DNA of 64,000 nucleotides, taken from an uncultured Clostridia bacterium. GTDB taxonomy: Bacteria > Bacillota > Clostridia > Oscillospirales > Ruminococcaceae. Shown here piece by piece: positions 1 through 9,379 of this stretch (within the stretch, counting starts at the first letter, position 1; every line of letters starts with the position of its first letter). Position numbers and translations under genes: made by a program. Under the pieces are notes generated by a model. The model was not told the origin of the DNA. It saw nothing but the letters and a program-made list of their open reading frames with translations, and ran no database searches. The stretch is taken from the NCBI GenBank assembly GCA_947630555.1, contig CANRIA010000001.1, forward strand, positions 62,001-126,000. The letters run 5' to 3'.

Positions 1-2
1 TA

Positions 3-113
3 AAGCTGCACGGCGGCAAGATAATGGTGCGCAGCGTTAAGGGCGAATACACTGAGTTTGTGTTCACGCTGCCAAGCAAGCCGCATGAAAACGACGGCAG
101 CACAAAGAGGTGA
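3..113 (+). CDS. Sensor histidine kinase, C-terminal end only (partial)
   Basis: Reading frame 3 enters from the left edge and gives 36 residues ending in TGA at 111-113. The stretch with GGKIMVRS followed by FVFTLP matches the last strands of a GHKL (HATPase_c) ATP-binding domain, where a GG-hydrophobic strand is followed by F-x-F-x-LP. This would be the catalytic end of a two-component sensor kinase, but the rest lies outside the window, so the input signal and cognate regulator cannot be read. It ends a few bases before the HtrA start, so the two genes are probably co-transcribed. Confidence 0.6.
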   Translation, partial: KLHGGKIMVRSVKGEYTEFVFTLPSKPHENDGSTKR

Positions 114-120
114 CATTGTA

Positions 121-1482
121 TTGGATCTTTTTGAAAAGAATTTGCAGGAGATAGAAAAGCGCTATCCTGCCCAAAGCGCGGAAAACGAAACGGCGGAAGA
201 TACAGATGAAGGCGCTGAAAATACCGAAACTTCGCCAAAAGCTGCGGGCAGAAAGGGCGATTTTGACGATATATTCTGGGGCTCGGTAATGACTGCGACA
301 TACAGAAAGCAGAGCAACACTGCGGCGTTTTTCAGGGCGGTGTGCATAACTATTGTTATAATTCTGCTGATGTATATGATGTCATCTATAATACTTGGCA
401 AAGGCTGGATAACAAACACTTTGCTGCATGCCTCGGACAAGATGAACTTTACTCTGCCGCTTTATGAGCCGCCAAAAATGGACGAAAGCGATTATATGTC
501 CGACGGCAGCGGAAGATACACCACCGAGGGGCTTGCAAAGGCGCTTACGCCTTCAGTGGTATCGGTAGTGGTTTATTACGATGTTACACCGACAACGGTA
601 ATAGGCGGTTCTACGCAGGGTTCGGGAATAATTATAACCGAGGACGGATATATTGTTACCAACGCGCACGTTGTTGATAATTCGCCTATACTTATAAAAG
701 TTATTCTGCACGACGACACGCCGTATTCAGCAAGGGTGGTGGGCAGCGACCCAAAGACCGACCTTGCGGTTTTGAAGATAGAGGCAAAAGGTCTTTCGCC
801 TGCGGTGTTTGCTGATTCTGACAGCGTTTCGCCGGGCGAAGAAGTCGTTGCAATAGGCAGCCCTGCCGGTCTTTACGGCTCAATAACAAAAGGCGTGGTT
901 TCGGCTGTGGGCAGAGAGATAAGAACACAGGTTGAAAACATTGAAATGGAATGTATACAGATAGATGCGGCTATAAACCCCGGAAATTCTGGCGGCGCGC
1001 TGTTCAATATGTGGGGACAGGTGGTAGGCGTTATATCTTCAAAACTTTCGGCGACTTATTATGACGGCATAGGTTTTGCAATATCTACAAAAGCTGCAAA
1101 GCCGATAATTGAGCAGCTTATAGAATATGGCAGCATACAAGACCGCGTGCGCATAGGCATAACGTTTGTGGGAGTCGATGAAGTATCTGCTGAAAGCTAC
1201 GGCTACCCGTGTGCAGGGCTTTATATTGCAAAAATAGACGAAAACTGCGACATAAGCAATACCGAACTTTTGGTGGGCGATTTTATAACGCACATAAACG
1301 GCATAAAGGTAACAAGCCTCAGCGAGACTATGAAGGCAGTCTCGGGCATGAAGCCGGGCGATGAAGTTACCGCTGATGTTGTAAGAATAGACCCCGAAGG
1401 CGGCACGATAAACTTTAAGATAACTTTCAAACTGGAAAAGGACAACACCGCAACGCAGGGCTTCGTTGAAAAGGAAGACTAA
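121..1482 (+). CDS. htrA: HtrA/DegP-type membrane-anchored serine protease with PDZ domain
   Basis: Envelope quality-control protease of 453 aa. The acidic cytoplasmic N-terminus (about 70 residues) is followed by one membrane segment (about 73-95), then a trypsin-like domain with the triad visible: His183 (TNAHVV), Asp214 (KTDLAVLK) and Ser290 (GNSGGALF). A PDZ domain fills the C-terminus (about 350-440). I place the start at TTG 121, ten bases after AGAGG at 106-110. The upstream ATG-like extension to 58 would overlap the kinase frame by 56 bases and adds low-complexity residues. It follows the kinase gene closely, which fits a stress-sensing operon, though that is inference. Confidence 0.88.
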   Translation: MDLFEKNLQEIEKRYPAQSAENETAEDTDEGAENTETSPKAAGRKGDFDDIFWGSVMTATYRKQSNTAAFFRAVCITIVIILLMYMMSSIILGKGWITNTLLHASDKMNFTLPLYEPPKMDESDYMSDGSGRYTTEGLAKALTPSVVSVVVYYDVTPTTVIGGSTQGSGIIITEDGYIVTNAHVVDNSPILIKVILHDDTPYSARVVGSDPKTDLAVLKIEAKGLSPAVFADSDSVSPGEEVVAIGSPAGLYGSITKGVVSAVGREIRTQVENIEMECIQIDAAINPGNSGGALFNMWGQVVGVISSKLSATYYDGIGFAISTKAAKPIIEQLIEYGSIQDRVRIGITFVGVDEVSAESYGYPCAGLYIAKIDENCDISNTELLVGDFITHINGIKVTSLSETMKAVSGMKPGDEVTADVVRIDPEGGTINFKITFKLEKDNTATQGFVEKED

Positions 1483-1540
1483 AATAGTTAAATCATTAAC
1501 TGCAAACATTGATTTTTTACCGATTATACACAGAACCTTA

Positions 1541-1569
1541 TTGACACGCCGAAAGATTTAAGATATAAT
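1541..1569 (+). promoter_or_regulatory. Sigma-A promoter of the CAP-domain lipoprotein
   Basis: TTGACA at 1541-1546 and TATAAT at 1564-1569 are separated by exactly 17 bp. The start codon follows about 40 bases downstream with GAGGTAG as ribosome site. Confidence 0.85.
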
Positions 1570-1613
1570 AATTATAGTGAGTTTTTATGTTGATTTTACA
1601 GAGGTAGATATAT

Positions 1614-2723
1614 ATGAAGAAGATACGGGTAGTTCTTATATCTGCGGCGGCTGCGGCAATTACGCTTACGGGCTGTATGAATGTCAGCGGCGGCGAATAT
1701 TATGTTACTCTGCCCCCTGCGCCTATAGCAAACGGTGATTCCCCCACTGTCAGCGGCATTGCTGCTGACAGTATTGTCACCACTCCGCCCGTAAGTGAAG
1801 CGCCCGAAAGCGAAACTCTTGGCGGCACTACTATAGTAGCTGTGGAGCTTGACAGTGACGGAAACATTGTTACTGACAAAAACGGTGCGCCCGTTACCAC
1901 TATAATTTCTGAAAAATCGCCAACCGAAAGCGGCGATGGCAAGGAAAACGAAACTGCCGTCGGCACAAAAATGCAGACACTTTCAAGCACGCCGTTTTAC
2001 GGTTCTGCCGGGGCAAACGCAAAGGTCATCTCGCTTCTTCCCGGCGGTATGGAAGTTACCGTTACGGGCAGCGCGGGCGACGGCTGGTATCAAATATCGG
2101 CAGGCGGAATGAGCGGTTATGTAAAGTCTGCTGCTTTGGCAAAGCCGAGGACTACGACAACGACGACTACTACGACAACCACAACAACTACAACAACTAC
2201 CACGACTACGACCACTGCGCCCCCTCCACCGCCCACTACAACCACTACCACAACGGCAAGGGCTTCACAAAACGGCGGCAGCGGAGGCAGCGGCAACACC
2301 AACTGGCTTGCAAATTACAGCAGTGATATGCAGAATATTTTTAACAGTGTTTTGCAGTACACTAACGATGTAAGAAAGAAGCACGGACTGGGGCCTTTGG
2401 TGCTGGACGAAAACCTTACTAAAATAGCAATGATAAGGGCTGAGCAGATATCAAAGGACTTTAACCACCTTGACAGTGCCTCGATGCGCAAGATGTATGA
2501 TCAATACGTTGGCGTGAATTTGTGGCAGGCGCGCGGCGAAAACATAGCATACGGACAGACATCGCCGCAAACAGTGGTTGAAAGCTGGGAGGCATCAAGC
2601 GGACATCTTAAAAACATGCTTGGCGGAGACTATAATTTCACTCACATAGGCATAGGATATTACTACGACAGCACGACACACACCAAATACTGGGTGCAGG
2701 AATTTGTAAAGTACTGGGATTAA
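1614..2723 (+). CDS. Lipoprotein with SH3 domain, poly-threonine linker and CAP/SCP domain
   Basis: Surface protein of 369 aa. A signal peptide ends in a lipobox (LTGC, Cys21), so it should be lipidated. After a Ser/Thr/Pro-rich spacer there is a bacterial SH3-like domain (about 122-176; VISLLPGGMEVTV and GWYQI). A run of about two dozen threonines, five prolines and seven more threonines follows (about 180-218). The C-terminal 140 residues are a CAP/SCP domain like YkwD (NDVRKKHGLGPL, HLDSASM, GENIAYG, HIGIGYY). The threonines use mixed ACN codons, so this is selected low-complexity protein and not a pure DNA microsatellite. Likely cell-wall associated; the biochemical activity of bacterial CAP proteins is not firmly known. 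Confidence 0.85.
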   Translation: MKKIRVVLISAAAAAITLTGCMNVSGGEYYVTLPPAPIANGDSPTVSGIAADSIVTTPPVSEAPESETLGGTTIVAVELDSDGNIVTDKNGAPVTTIISEKSPTESGDGKENETAVGTKMQTLSSTPFYGSAGANAKVISLLPGGMEVTVTGSAGDGWYQISAGGMSGYVKSAALAKPRTTTTTTTTTTTTTTTTTTTTTTAPPPPPTTTTTTTARASQNGGSGGSGNTNWLANYSSDMQNIFNSVLQYTNDVRKKHGLGPLVLDENLTKIAMIRAEQISKDFNHLDSASMRKMYDQYVGVNLWQARGENIAYGQTSPQTVVESWEASSGHLKNMLGGDYNFTHIGIGYYYDSTTHTKYWVQEFVKYWD

Positions 2724-2731
2724 AAGCAAAC

Positions 2732-2765
2732 TAAAAAAGGCTCACACAAATGAGCCTTTTTATTT
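2732..2765 (+). terminator. Bidirectional intrinsic terminator
   Basis: AAAAAGGCTCA and TGAGCCTTTTT are complementary around a short loop and flanked by A and T runs, between the convergent CAP lipoprotein and CPBP genes. Confidence 0.85.
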
Positions 2766-2774
2766 TGCACTTTT

Positions 2775-3851
2775 TTATATATTCGCCAGCACGAAGCTTG
2801 AAATATACTGATAAGCCAGATACAGCCAGTAGAACACCATAGGCATACACAGCATGGCGGTCTTGTACCTCTCCCCTGCTTGCATAACGCAGTTTTCGTC
2901 TTTTGGCAGGCGAATTTTTCTGTGGTGTGCAAATATGATGTACAGCCCTATTACAAGGCAAAGTATGGCAATTGCATAGTACACCTGATACAGGGCATCT
3001 ACACCGATAATATCGGCAACGTCGGGTATTTGTGCCAAGGCGTTGTTAAGCATATGCATAACGATTGTGGGTATTACAGAATTGCAGCTTACGGTTATTG
3101 TGCCCATTACAAGCCCGAAGCAGAATGCGTTGACTGCCTGCGGAATATTCGCGTGCATAAGACCGAACACCAGCGACGAAATTATTACCGCCATGCCCTT
3201 GCCATAGGGTTTGAGAAGGTGTATAGCCAGACCGCGGTATAATGTTTCTTCTGCGATAGGCGCTATTATAACGCCGTAAAGTATCTGCATTGCAAACGCC
3301 GCCGCCGAAATGTTGGTGTAAGAAAAATCAGCCTCAGGCACGGTGATGCCGTATGAAGAAAGGTAAGAAACCACTAATCCTATTATAGCAGCCAGCGCGA
3401 GGTTTGTAAGCATTACCGCAGGAAAACAGGTGGCTATAGTCTTGCCCTGCCCTTTTTCAAAGCGGTAGATGTGCGTAAGGTCAATTTTGAAACCCATTTT
3501 TGCTATAAGCAGCAGGGCTATAACAGACACGCCGACAACAATGCAGGAATACCCCATGTTTACCGCTGTTGAAGAATAAAAGTCGTCATCACGCAGCATA
3601 TTTTCAAAGCTGCTGCCTATAGGCAAAGCAAATTTTCCGCTGTGAAGATATATCAATGCAAAAATCGTTATTTTGCCGACAACAAAACACAGCAATTCAT
3701 AAAGCAGCAAAAGTATGCCGAGTGTAGAGGCGTTTTTCTTCAAAAGCCGCCGCTCGTTCATTCTTGCCGCATAAAGCTGGTAGTCGTAATTCATATTCAT
3801 ATTGTTAAAGTTATTAAAGCCGCCGAAGCCGCCATAGCCGAAATTATCCAT
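2775..3851 (-). CDS. CPBP family intramembrane metalloprotease (Abi/CAAX type)
   Basis: Polytopic membrane protein of 358 aa with about eight hydrophobic segments. The CPBP signature is present: EETLYRG in the middle, then FGLMHAN and a third conserved segment near the C-terminus. These are the glutamates and histidines that form the active site in the Rce1-like glutamic protease family. Substrates are not known; bacterial members are linked to bacteriocin immunity or protein processing. The N-terminus is rich in Asn, Gly and Phe. The start follows GAGAGGA and a consensus promoter at 3882-3910. Confidence 0.82.
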   Translation of the reverse strand: MDNFGYGGFGGFNNFNNMNMNYDYQLYAARMNERRLLKKNASTLGILLLLYELLCFVVGKITIFALIYLHSGKFALPIGSSFENMLRDDDFYSSTAVNMGYSCIVVGVSVIALLLIAKMGFKIDLTHIYRFEKGQGKTIATCFPAVMLTNLALAAIIGLVVSYLSSYGITVPEADFSYTNISAAAFAMQILYGVIIAPIAEETLYRGLAIHLLKPYGKGMAVIISSLVFGLMHANIPQAVNAFCFGLVMGTITVSCNSVIPTIVMHMLNNALAQIPDVADIIGVDALYQVYYAIAILCLVIGLYIIFAHHRKIRLPKDENCVMQAGERYKTAMLCMPMVFYWLYLAYQYISSFVLANI

Positions 3852-3881
3852 GGTTAGTCCTCTCTGTATATAGATATTTTT

Positions 3882-3910
3882 ATTATAACAGATATGCGCG
3901 CATTTTGCAA
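3882..3910 (-). promoter_or_regulatory. Sigma-A promoter of the CPBP protease gene
   Basis: On the minus strand TTGCAA (3905-3910) and TATAAT (3882-3887) are 17 bp apart, about 30 bases before the start codon region. Confidence 0.75.
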
Positions 3911-3955
3911 CTATTAAATATTTGTAAATAAAATATTAAAAAATCATTACAGCTA

Positions 3956-3983
3956 TTGCGCAAAGAAAAGTATGTGATATAAT
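3956..3983 (+). promoter_or_regulatory. Promoter of htpG
   Basis: TTGCGC at 3956-3961 and TATAAT at 3978-3983, 16 bp apart. The CIRCE operator begins five bases after the -10 box, covering the transcription start. Confidence 0.75.
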
Positions 3984-3987
3984 ATAT

Positions 3988-4014
3988 TTAGCACTTGAGA
4001 AGCGAGAGTGCTAA
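3988..4014 (+). promoter_or_regulatory. CIRCE operator of htpG (HrcA binding site)
   Basis: TTAGCACTT, nine bases, GAGTGCTAA. This is the CIRCE palindrome with one arm mismatch (final T for C). hrcA itself is encoded at 56268 in this window and carries a perfect copy. Repression of htpG by HrcA is therefore expected. Confidence 0.93.
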
Positions 4015-4039
4015 AATTATTTCAAGGGAGATAAAAACC

Positions 4040-5923
4040 ATGGAACAGAAACAATTCAAAGCCGAATCAAAAAGGCTTTTAGACATTATGATCAACTCTA
4101 TCTACACGCACAAGGAGATCTTTCTGCGTGAGATAATCTCAAACGCGAGCGATGCCATTGACAAGCTGTATTTTAAGTCGCTTACCGACGAAAGCGTTGG
4201 CATGAAGCACGACGATTTTGAGATACTTATAGAGGCGGACAAAGACAAAAACACTCTTACCATTCGCGATAACGGCATAGGCATGACCGCTGAGGAGCTT
4301 GAAAACAACCTGGGCACTATTGCGCAAAGCGGCTCGCTGGCTTTTAAGACAGACAACGAACTGGGCGATGAATCGCAGATAATAGGTCAGTTCGGCGTTG
4401 GTTTTTACTCGGCGTTTATGGTGGCTAAGGAAGTTACCGTTCGCACAAAGGCTTTTGGCAGTGACAAGGCGTATGAGTGGAAGTCGGAGGGTGTTGACGG
4501 CTACACCATTGACGAATGTGACAAGCAGGACGTTGGCACAGAGATAATACTCACGCTGAAAGACGATACCGACGATGAGAAATATTCTAAATATCTCGAC
4601 CAGTATCAGATACAGTCGCTTGTTAAGAAATATTCCGACTACATTCGCTTTCCTATCAAGACGGAAGTTGAGCATCAGCACTATGACGACGAGGGCAACC
4701 CGACCGAAGTGCACCGCGAGATAAAGACGATAAACAGCATGGTGCCGCTGTGGAAGAAGAACAAGTCAGAGCTTACAGACGACGACTACAACAGCTTTTA
4801 TGCTGACAAGTTCGGCGATTTTTATCCGCCTGCCGCGCACATTCACACCCACAATGAGGGCGCTGCGACTTATGATGCGCTGCTGTTCATACCCTCAAAA
4901 ACGCCGTTCGACTATTACTCAAAAGACTTTGAAAAGGGCTTACAGCTGTATTCTTCGGGCGTTATGATAATGGAAAAGTGCGAAGACCTGCTGCCCGACT
5001 ATTTCAGCTTTGTAAGAGGCTTGGTTGACAGTGAAGACCTTTCGCTTAACATCTCTCGCGAGCTTTTGCAGCACGACAGGCAGGTAAAACTTATTGCGAA
5101 AACTCTGGAGAAGACGATAAAGAACGAGCTTAACAGAATGCTGAAGAACGACCGCGAGAAGTATGAGGGATTTTATTCAAACTTTGGTTTGCAGTTCAAG
5201 TTTGGCATATATCAGTCGTTTGGCGCAAACAGAGACATACTGAAAGACCTGCTTTTGTTCAACAGTTCATTCAGCGACAAAAAGACCACTTTGGAAGAGT
5301 ACGTTTCACGCATGAAAGAGGGTCAAGAGAACATTTTCTATGCTTGCGGCGACAGCATTGCGCGTATTGAAAAACTGCCGCAGACCGAGCTTGTAAAAGA
5401 CAAGGGCTACGAGATACTATACTTTACCGATGAGGTTGACGAGTTTGCTATAAAGGTGCTTATAGACTATGACGGCAAGAAGTTCAAGTCGGTTTCTGAC
5501 AGCGACCTTGACCTTGAAACCAACGAAGAAAAAGAAGAGAGCAAGAAGCAGACCGAAAGCTGCAAGGATATGTTCGGATTTATGAAGGACGTACTTGGCG
5601 ACAAGGTAAAGGAAGTAAGGCTGTCTTCCAGGCTGAAAAGCGCGCCTGTGTGTCTTTCAAGCAACGGGGCGCTCTCAATGGACATGGAAAAGGTGCTTAA
5701 CGCCATGCCGCAGAACGCCGACAAGCAGGTAAAGGCTGAAAAGGCTTTGGAGCTCAACGGTTCTCACCCGATATTTGAAAAGCTGAAAGCCCTTTACGAG
5801 AGCGACAAGGATATGCTGACGAAATACACGAAGCTTTTGTACAGTCAGGCGCTGCTTATTGAGGGCATTTCGATAGATGACCCGGTAGAGCTTTCAAACA
5901 TGATTTGCGATTTGATGGTGTAA
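4040..5923 (+). CDS. htpG: Molecular chaperone HtpG (bacterial Hsp90)
   Basis: ATP-dependent chaperone, 627 aa, normal length for the family. The N-terminal GHKL ATPase shows the E-x-x-S-N-A-S-D-A motif (LREIISNASDAIDKL), DNGIGM and GQFGVGFYSAFMVA. The middle domain (RGLVDSEDLSLNISRELLQ) and C-terminal dimerisation region follow. The start is ATG 4040 with AAGGGAG at 4024-4030. An in-frame TTG at 3995 lies inside the CIRCE element and is rejected. Single-gene transcript under promoter plus CIRCE, so heat-shock regulation through HrcA is likely. In Bacillus subtilis htpG is not a CIRCE gene, so the arrangement is lineage-specific. Confidence 0.97.
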   Translation: MEQKQFKAESKRLLDIMINSIYTHKEIFLREIISNASDAIDKLYFKSLTDESVGMKHDDFEILIEADKDKNTLTIRDNGIGMTAEELENNLGTIAQSGSLAFKTDNELGDESQIIGQFGVGFYSAFMVAKEVTVRTKAFGSDKAYEWKSEGVDGYTIDECDKQDVGTEIILTLKDDTDDEKYSKYLDQYQIQSLVKKYSDYIRFPIKTEVEHQHYDDEGNPTEVHREIKTINSMVPLWKKNKSELTDDDYNSFYADKFGDFYPPAAHIHTHNEGAATYDALLFIPSKTPFDYYSKDFEKGLQLYSSGVMIMEKCEDLLPDYFSFVRGLVDSEDLSLNISRELLQHDRQVKLIAKTLEKTIKNELNRMLKNDREKYEGFYSNFGLQFKFGIYQSFGANRDILKDLLLFNSSFSDKKTTLEEYVSRMKEGQENIFYACGDSIARIEKLPQTELVKDKGYEILYFTDEVDEFAIKVLIDYDGKKFKSVSDSDLDLETNEEKEESKKQTESCKDMFGFMKDVLGDKVKEVRLSSRLKSAPVCLSSNGALSMDMEKVLNAMPQNADKQVKAEKALELNGSHPIFEKLKALYESDKDMLTKYTKLLYSQALLIEGISIDDPVELSNMICDLMV

Positions 5924-6478
5924 GCTTCAATTTGCGCTGTCGCGCGGCGCAGGAGCGCAATAGCTATTTAAAAGTTCGCGCTGTCGCGCCACCCTGCGGA
6001 GCTATTTAGCCCTACTGTACTTGATATGAACTTCTTATATTGTACGGCGTTCCAGAATGGAACGCGGAAAATTAGCATTGCGCTACAACTAGGGGAGGCT
6101 CTCTCTTGCAGAGCCTCCCCTCTACTAAAACAGTTCACTGAACTGTTTTAGTATTCACCCCTCTCAGAGCGCACGATGTAGGGGATTTCGCCGTCTGCGG
6201 ACGGCGACGGGGGCGTTGCCCCTCGACCCTATGACCCTTTTGAAAAAGGGTCAATCGAAAACTTTTAGTTTCTTGTCAAGAATTTAAAATTCGCGGCGTA
6301 AGCCGCACCTTAACTCTAAACTATTCATTATTCACTCTTTCACTATTCACTAATTCTGCTCCGCAGGCTTGCGCGTAAGCGCAAACTATAAACACTTTTC
6401 TATAAAAAATCAAACCGCCTTTGCAGCCACAAAGACGGTTTTTACTATGTACTTCCATGCTTTGTCTGCATGGCGTTT
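5924..6478. repeat. Gene-free region made of dispersed intergenic repeat modules
   Basis: No coding signal. It holds a hairpin TTGCGC...GCGCAA after htpG, the palindrome GCGTTCCAGAATGGAACGC (6047-6065), a strong GGGGAGGCTC...GAGCCTCCCC hairpin (about 6091-6121), and a module with GACCCTTTTGAAAAAGGGTC followed by ATCGAAAACTTTT (about 6231-6266). The same modules recur near 15.1-15.9, 25.8-26.8 and 41.8-42.2 kb. Confidence 0.7.
6414..6446 (-). terminator. Intrinsic terminator of rpoD
   Basis: On the minus strand AAACCGTCTTTG and CAAAGGCGGTTT form a stem with one mismatch, followed by a T-rich tract, directly after the rpoD stop codon. Confidence 0.75.
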
Positions 6479-7585
6479 TTATTCAAGATAGTCTTTCAGC
6501 TTGTTGTAACGCACGGGCTGGCGAAGTCTGCGCAGAGCTTTTGCCTCTATCTGCCTTATGCGCTCCCTTGTAACGTTGAATCGCTGACCCACTTCCTCCA
6601 GCGTGCGCGAACGTCCGTCCTCCAGACCAAAACGCAGTCTTAAAACGGCTTCTTCACGGGGGCTGAGGGTAGAAAGCACCTGATTTATCTGCTCTTTCAG
6701 CAAAACCTGCGATGCCTTATCGGCAGGCGCAGGGGCGTTTTCGTCCTCGATAAAATCGCCAAGGTGGGAATCTTCTTCCTCGCCTATAGGCGTTTCCAGC
6801 GACACGGGATCCTGCGCGATACGCATTATCTCCCTTACCTTTTCTTCGGTCATTTCAAGTCTGGCGGCTATCTGCTCAGGCGTGGGGTCTTTGCCGTTTT
6901 CGTGAAGCAGCTGCGATGATGCCTTCTTTACTTTTGTAATTGTTTCGACCATATGGACGGGTATTCTTATAGTCCTTGCCTGGTCTGCTATGGCTCTGGT
7001 TATTGCCTGTCTTATCCACCATGTTGCATAGGTAGAGAATTTGAAGCCTTTTGTATAGTCAAACTTCTCTACAGCTTTTATAAGACCCAGATTGCCCTCC
7101 TGAATAAGGTCAAGAAAGCTCATTCCCCTGCCGACATACTTTTTGGCGATAGATACCACAAGCCTTAAATTCGCTTCTGAAAGGCGCTTTCTTGCGGCGG
7201 CTGCTTTTTTGGGGTCGCTGCACATTATCTTCTCGGCAAGCTGAACTTCCTCGTCGGCGGTCAGCAGCGGCACTCTGCCTATTTCTTTAAGATATATCTT
7301 TACTGGGTCGTCGATACCTATTGCATCGGCGGTCATGGCATAATCAATGTCGTCTCCTGTAAGGTCTTCCTCAATAGGGATATTCATAAGGTCGTCGTCG
7401 TCGGGAACGATATCGTCGATTATTTTGATGTTGAAGTTGTTGCAGGTCTCATAGAAAACGTCTATCTGTTCAAGGTCATAGTCAAGCCGCTCCAGCGCAT
7501 TTGTTATCTCACGCGTGGTAAGCGAGCCTGTAGCCTTTCCTTTTTCCAGCAGGTTTTCAATGATCTTAGAGTTTTCACTGTTCAT
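6479..7585 (-). CDS. rpoD: Primary RNA polymerase sigma factor (sigma-A/RpoD)
   Basis: Housekeeping sigma factor of 368 aa. Region 1.1 is reduced and acidic, then regions 1.2 ([16 protein letters not shown]), 2 ([31 protein letters not shown], the -10 recognition helix), 3 (HMVETI) and 4 ([28 protein letters not shown], the -35 helix-turn-helix). Its preference is well matched by the TTGACA/TATAAT promoters throughout the window. The start follows GGAGG by eight bases. It is the last gene of the dgt-dnaG-rpoD run, the classical macromolecular-synthesis arrangement. Confidence 0.97.
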   Translation of the reverse strand: MNSENSKIIENLLEKGKATGSLTTREITNALERLDYDLEQIDVFYETCNNFNIKIIDDIVPDDDDLMNIPIEEDLTGDDIDYAMTADAIGIDDPVKIYLKEIGRVPLLTADEEVQLAEKIMCSDPKKAAAARKRLSEANLRLVVSIAKKYVGRGMSFLDLIQEGNLGLIKAVEKFDYTKGFKFSTYATWWIRQAITRAIADQARTIRIPVHMVETITKVKKASSQLLHENGKDPTPEQIAARLEMTEEKVREIMRIAQDPVSLETPIGEEEDSHLGDFIEDENAPAPADKASQVLLKEQINQVLSTLSPREEAVLRLRFGLEDGRSRTLEEVGQRFNVTRERIRQIEAKALRRLRQPVRYNKLKDYLE

Positions 7586-7608
7586 TATAATTCCTCCGAT
7601 CCAATGGT

Positions 7609-9363
7609 TTACTTTAAACTGTTCCTTTTTCTTTTGGCTATCTGCGCTAAGTCGGTTTCTCCGCCCTTTTGCTCCTCACTATGGCTAAGCAGCAAATTTA
7701 TGTAATCCTGCGCCGCCCTTTCATCTATTATAATATCCTTTTGAAGATTGAATATCCGCGATATTCTGCCCATTTCGTCTATTTCAAAATGCTCACCCAG
7801 CGATGAAAGCGTTACCCCCTGCGCTCCGTCGGGTCGTGTGCAGAGAAGTTCAAAAAACTTTCTGTAAAGCTTTGTGGGAAAATGCTCTCCCGTAAGCTTT
7901 TGTGAAACTGCGCTCAGTTTATCGGGGTGTGCTATTATGAAAGAGAGCAGTCCTTCCTGCGCTTTTGTATACTTATTATTAATAGAAGGCTCGCCGCTTT
8001 TTACATCTGTCTGCGTTGACACCGCCGCCACGGTCTGCTGCCACTGCCGACTTTTACTTCGGTAACTGCGCTTTTTCAGTATATCGTCAATATTCTCTTT
8101 CAGCACGGTCTGCGATATTTTCTGCTCATCGGCTACTTTTGAGATATACACTTCCCTTTCCAGTCTGTTTGGTATATCTGCAAGCACTTCGCACACGCGT
8201 TTAAGATAATCTACCTTGCCCATATCGCTGTCCATATCAACACCCTGCTCACAGCGTTTTATGTTATATGCAATAGCGCCGTCTGAATTATCCAGCAGAT
8301 ATGCAAATCTATCTTTGCCGTATTTAAGAATATACTCGTCGGGGTCTTTAGCGCCTTCCATATTGATGACTTTGCTCTTTACGCCCACCTGCGAAAGCAT
8401 TGCAATTGCCTTGTCGGAAGCCTTTCTTCCTGCGCCGTCAGAATCGTAGCATATTATAACTTCATCTGCATACTGGGCTATCATTCGCGCGTGTTCTTCT
8501 GTAATTGATGTGCCGCAGGTAGCAACCGAGTTTTCAAACCCTGCCTGATTTAGTGAAACAACGTCCATATTGCCCTCGCACAGCAGCAGTCTTTTTGTTT
8601 TTGCGGCTGTCATTTTTGCAAAGTTCATAGAGAACAGAAAATTGCTCTTTTTATAGATGATTGTCTCTTTAGAATTGAGGTACTTTCTCTTATCGTCGCC
8701 CAGCGTTCTGCCGCCAAAGCCGACTATATGCCCCTGCAGATCTATAAACGGAAACATTACTCTGTTCATAAAAAAATCGTAAGTGCCGCCGCTTTTTGAA
8801 GAATGCGCTACAAGGCTTGCGCTCTCAAGCTCCGCATCGCTAAAACCCTCGCCTCTCATATAGTCGCGCAAAGTAGTCCAGCTGGTATTTGCAAAGCCTA
8901 TGCCGTATTTTGTTATAGTCGCAGGAGACAGCCCACGCTTTTTAAGGTACTGCCGCGCTTCAAGACCGTTTTCGCCGCGCAGGTTCTCAAAGAAAAATCT
9001 TGCGGCTTTTTTGTTCATATCATAAAGCCTTTGCTTGCGCCGTGTAAAGTCGTCGCCCTTTTTTACTTCTTCGGGCATAGGCAGACCTGCTCTTTCGGCA
9101 AGCTTTTTTACCGCCTCTATATAACTTAAATTCTCCATTTTCATAACAAAAGTTATAACGTCTCCGCCTGCCTGACAGCCAAAGCAATAAAAGCTCTCGG
9201 TATCGGGGTAAACAGTGAACGACGGCGTTCTGTCGGGCTGGTGAAAGGGGCATCTGCACTTGAAAAGTCTGCCTGCACGCTCCAGCGAAACATAAGAAGA
9301 AATAACTTCATCAATTCTGTTTGCTGAGCGAAGCTTATACATAAATTCTTCGGGCAGCGGCAT
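7609..9363 (-). CDS. dnaG: DNA primase DnaG
   Basis: Synthesises RNA primers at the replication fork; 584 aa. Order: CHC2 zinc finger (CPFH ... CFGC, about residues 39-63), catalytic core with TOPRIM ([12 protein letters not shown], about 255-270; YDSDGAG), and a C-terminal DnaB-interacting helical domain. The start is ATG 9363 with AGAGGTGA six bases upstream. A longer frame to 9435 would overlap dgt and lacks conservation. It sits 16 bases after dgt and 23 before rpoD, so all three are likely one transcript. Confidence 0.96.
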   Translation of the reverse strand: MPLPEEFMYKLRSANRIDEVISSYVSLERAGRLFKCRCPFHQPDRTPSFTVYPDTESFYCFGCQAGGDVITFVMKMENLSYIEAVKKLAERAGLPMPEEVKKGDDFTRRKQRLYDMNKKAARFFFENLRGENGLEARQYLKKRGLSPATITKYGIGFANTSWTTLRDYMRGEGFSDAELESASLVAHSSKSGGTYDFFMNRVMFPFIDLQGHIVGFGGRTLGDDKRKYLNSKETIIYKKSNFLFSMNFAKMTAAKTKRLLLCEGNMDVVSLNQAGFENSVATCGTSITEEHARMIAQYADEVIICYDSDGAGRKASDKAIAMLSQVGVKSKVINMEGAKDPDEYILKYGKDRFAYLLDNSDGAIAYNIKRCEQGVDMDSDMGKVDYLKRVCEVLADIPNRLEREVYISKVADEQKISQTVLKENIDDILKKRSYRSKSRQWQQTVAAVSTQTDVKSGEPSINNKYTKAQEGLLSFIIAHPDKLSAVSQKLTGEHFPTKLYRKFFELLCTRPDGAQGVTLSSLGEHFEIDEMGRISRIFNLQKDIIIDERAAQDYINLLLSHSEEQKGGETDLAQIAKRKRNSLK

Positions 9364-9379
9364 ATCATTCACCTCTTTT

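Noticed and set aside
58..120. Upstream extension of the HtrA frame to 58
   Set aside because: It overlaps the kinase reading frame by 56 bases, has no ribosome site, and a TTG at 121 with AGAGG fits better.
2117..2302. Minus-strand frame with poly-valine
   Set aside because: Shadow of the threonine-coding repeat on the plus strand.
3995..4039. TTG start extending htpG upstream
   Set aside because: It lies inside the CIRCE operator; ATG 4040 has a good ribosome site and matches family N-termini.
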